From Micavibrio sp. UBA1672 (lineage in GTDB: Bacteria > Pseudomonadota > Alphaproteobacteria > Micavibrionales > Micavibrionaceae): a DNA stretch of 14,585 nt. A program made the translations under genes and the position numbers. The notes under the pieces are model-generated. The model saw only the letters and a list, made by a program, of their open reading frames with translations. It was not told where the DNA came from and did no database searches. Positions within the stretch are counted from its first letter, which is position 1. Each line of letters opens with the position of its first letter. This document shows, piece by piece, positions 13,770-14,585 of this stretch. Location of the stretch: contig DCKO01000118.1 in the NCBI GenBank assembly GCA_002320665.1, positions 1 to 14,585 on the forward strand, given 5' to 3'.

Positions 13770-14585
13770 ATGTCTGTTGAAATTGAAGCAAAAATTAAAG
13801 AAGTGATTTCCAAGACTGGTTTTATTGATCTGGAAGAATTTATAAGGCTGGCACTTTATGATCCCGAGCATGGCTATTATATGACCCGTGACCCGTTAGG
13901 GGCTCAGGGAGACTTTACAACTGCTCCAGAAATTTCCCAGATGTTTGGGGAGGTTGTAGGTTCTTGGATTGCCGATATATGGATGCAGATGGGAAAGCCT
14001 GATGACGTAACTTTGGTTGAGTGTGGTCCGGGGCGAGGCACGCTTATGGTTGATATTCTTCGTGCGACAAGTCAGGTTCGTGGCTTCCATGATGCACTAT
14101 GGGTCCAACTCATGGAATGTAGTCCCGTATTACTGCAAAAGCAGCAAGAGTTACTTGTGGGTTATAACAATATAGAATGGATTGCTGATTTATCTGATGT
14201 GCCTGTGGATAAGCCTGTGATTATTATTGGGAATGAATTTCTGGACGCGTTTCCGGTTCAGCATTACAGGCGCAATAATGACAAGACGCAAAAGGCTGTG
14301 ATTGCCCTTGAGCGGGAAGCGTTTGTTTTAGATTGGCAAGTGGTCAATAAGGATTGCGTGATTGGTGAAATATATGAGGTTTCAAAGTCGCAAGAGCAGA
14401 TTATTGATGCGTGCTTAGAAAAGCTGAATAAAGCCACAGGTGTTTGCTTGTTTATTGATTACGGTTATTTTAGCGGCATAGGAGATACGTTACAGGTTTT
14501 AAAAGATCATCAAAAAGTCGGATTATTTGATGATGTGGGTAATTCTGATATTACGGCCCATGTCAATTTTGGACGGATTAAGGAA
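13770..14585 (+). CDS. MidA/NDUFAF7-like SAM-dependent methyltransferase, N-terminal part (runs off the right edge)
   Basis: I translated 272 codons from an ATG six bases after the lgt stop; the frame stays open to the window edge. The product matches the MidA/NDUFAF7 family, which in mitochondria methylates an arginine on a complex I subunit (NDUFS2) during assembly; a similar role in alphaproteobacteria is inference. Motifs: FIRLALYDPEHGYYM (24-38), GDFTTAPEISQMFGE (47-61), the SAM-binding ECGPGRGTLM (84-93), GNEFLDAFPVQ (154-164), LFIDYGY (227-233), and DITAHVNFG (260-268). The usual protein is about 350-380 residues, so roughly the last quarter is missing. No distinct ribosome site is seen, so translation is probably coupled to lgt. 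The lgt-methyltransferase order is common in alphaproteobacteria. Confidence 0.94.
   Translation, partial: MSVEIEAKIKEVISKTGFIDLEEFIRLALYDPEHGYYMTRDPLGAQGDFTTAPEISQMFGEVVGSWIADIWMQMGKPDDVTLVECGPGRGTLMVDILRATSQVRGFHDALWVQLMECSPVLLQKQQELLVGYNNIEWIADLSDVPVDKPVIIIGNEFLDAFPVQHYRRNNDKTQKAVIALEREAFVLDWQVVNKDCVIGEIYEVSKSQEQIIDACLEKLNKATGVCLFIDYGYFSGIGDTLQVLKDHQKVGLFDDVGNSDITAHVNFGRIKE

Noticed and set aside
1..14585. Mobile element, phage, CRISPR array or tRNA gene
   Set aside because: I saw no transposase, integrase, regular repeat-spacer pattern or cloverleaf-like stretch. Nearly all sequence is accounted for by core genes with short gaps.

Overview
The window looks like a chromosomal housekeeping segment from an AT-rich member of the Alphaproteobacteria. 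I place it there because of a MucR/Ros-type regulator, a TIGR02186/Alph_Pro_TM protein beside a TauE/SafE permease, the alphaproteobacterial-style order usp-nfu-tsaB, a fused coaBC followed by dut, a UbiK/YbjN/proC cluster opposite lgt, and a MidA/NDUFAF7-type methyltransferase after lgt. The order or genus cannot be fixed from the sequence. I see no phage genes, insertion sequence, CRISPR array, tRNA or rRNA. Coding density is very high: the longest non-coding gap is about 173 bases, so no stretch over 300 bases lacks a gene.

Layout. Bases 1-3666 read leftwards: ubiE, then an unrecognised single-pass acidic membrane protein with its own promoter and terminator, then coaBC-dut as a tight pair, then the 5' third of a gene for the mismatch sensor MutS that runs off the left edge. 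From 3704 the direction flips. murJ and trpS form a tight pair, followed by an exported protein of unknown function and a strong intrinsic hairpin. Next comes a TauE/SafE permease with a TTG start, a TIGR02186 membrane-anchored periplasmic protein, a universal stress protein, the Fe-S carrier Nfu, the tRNA t6A protein TsaB, and a MucR-type regulator with its own upstream palindrome. A three-gene operon ubiK-ybjN-proC then reads leftwards and converges on mucR. The last block, lgt plus the MidA-like methyltransferase, reads rightwards and runs off the right edge.

How the genes fit together. Most are core functions: nucleotide hygiene and repair (dut, mutS), CoA synthesis (coaBC), quinone synthesis (ubiE, ubiK), envelope building (murJ, lgt), translation (trpS, tsaB), Fe-S maturation (nfu), proline synthesis (proC), and complex I assembly (MidA/NDUFAF7-like). 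The less understood parts are the acidic membrane protein occupying the place between ubiE and coaBC where many alphaproteobacteria carry ubiB, the exported 219-residue protein, and the TauE-TIGR02186 pair inserted between trpS and usp. I found no convincing new multi-gene system. The most useful second looks are those three unknowns, the hairpin in the leader of coaBC, the start-codon correction for the permease, and the very short ubiE/murJ divergent spacer.
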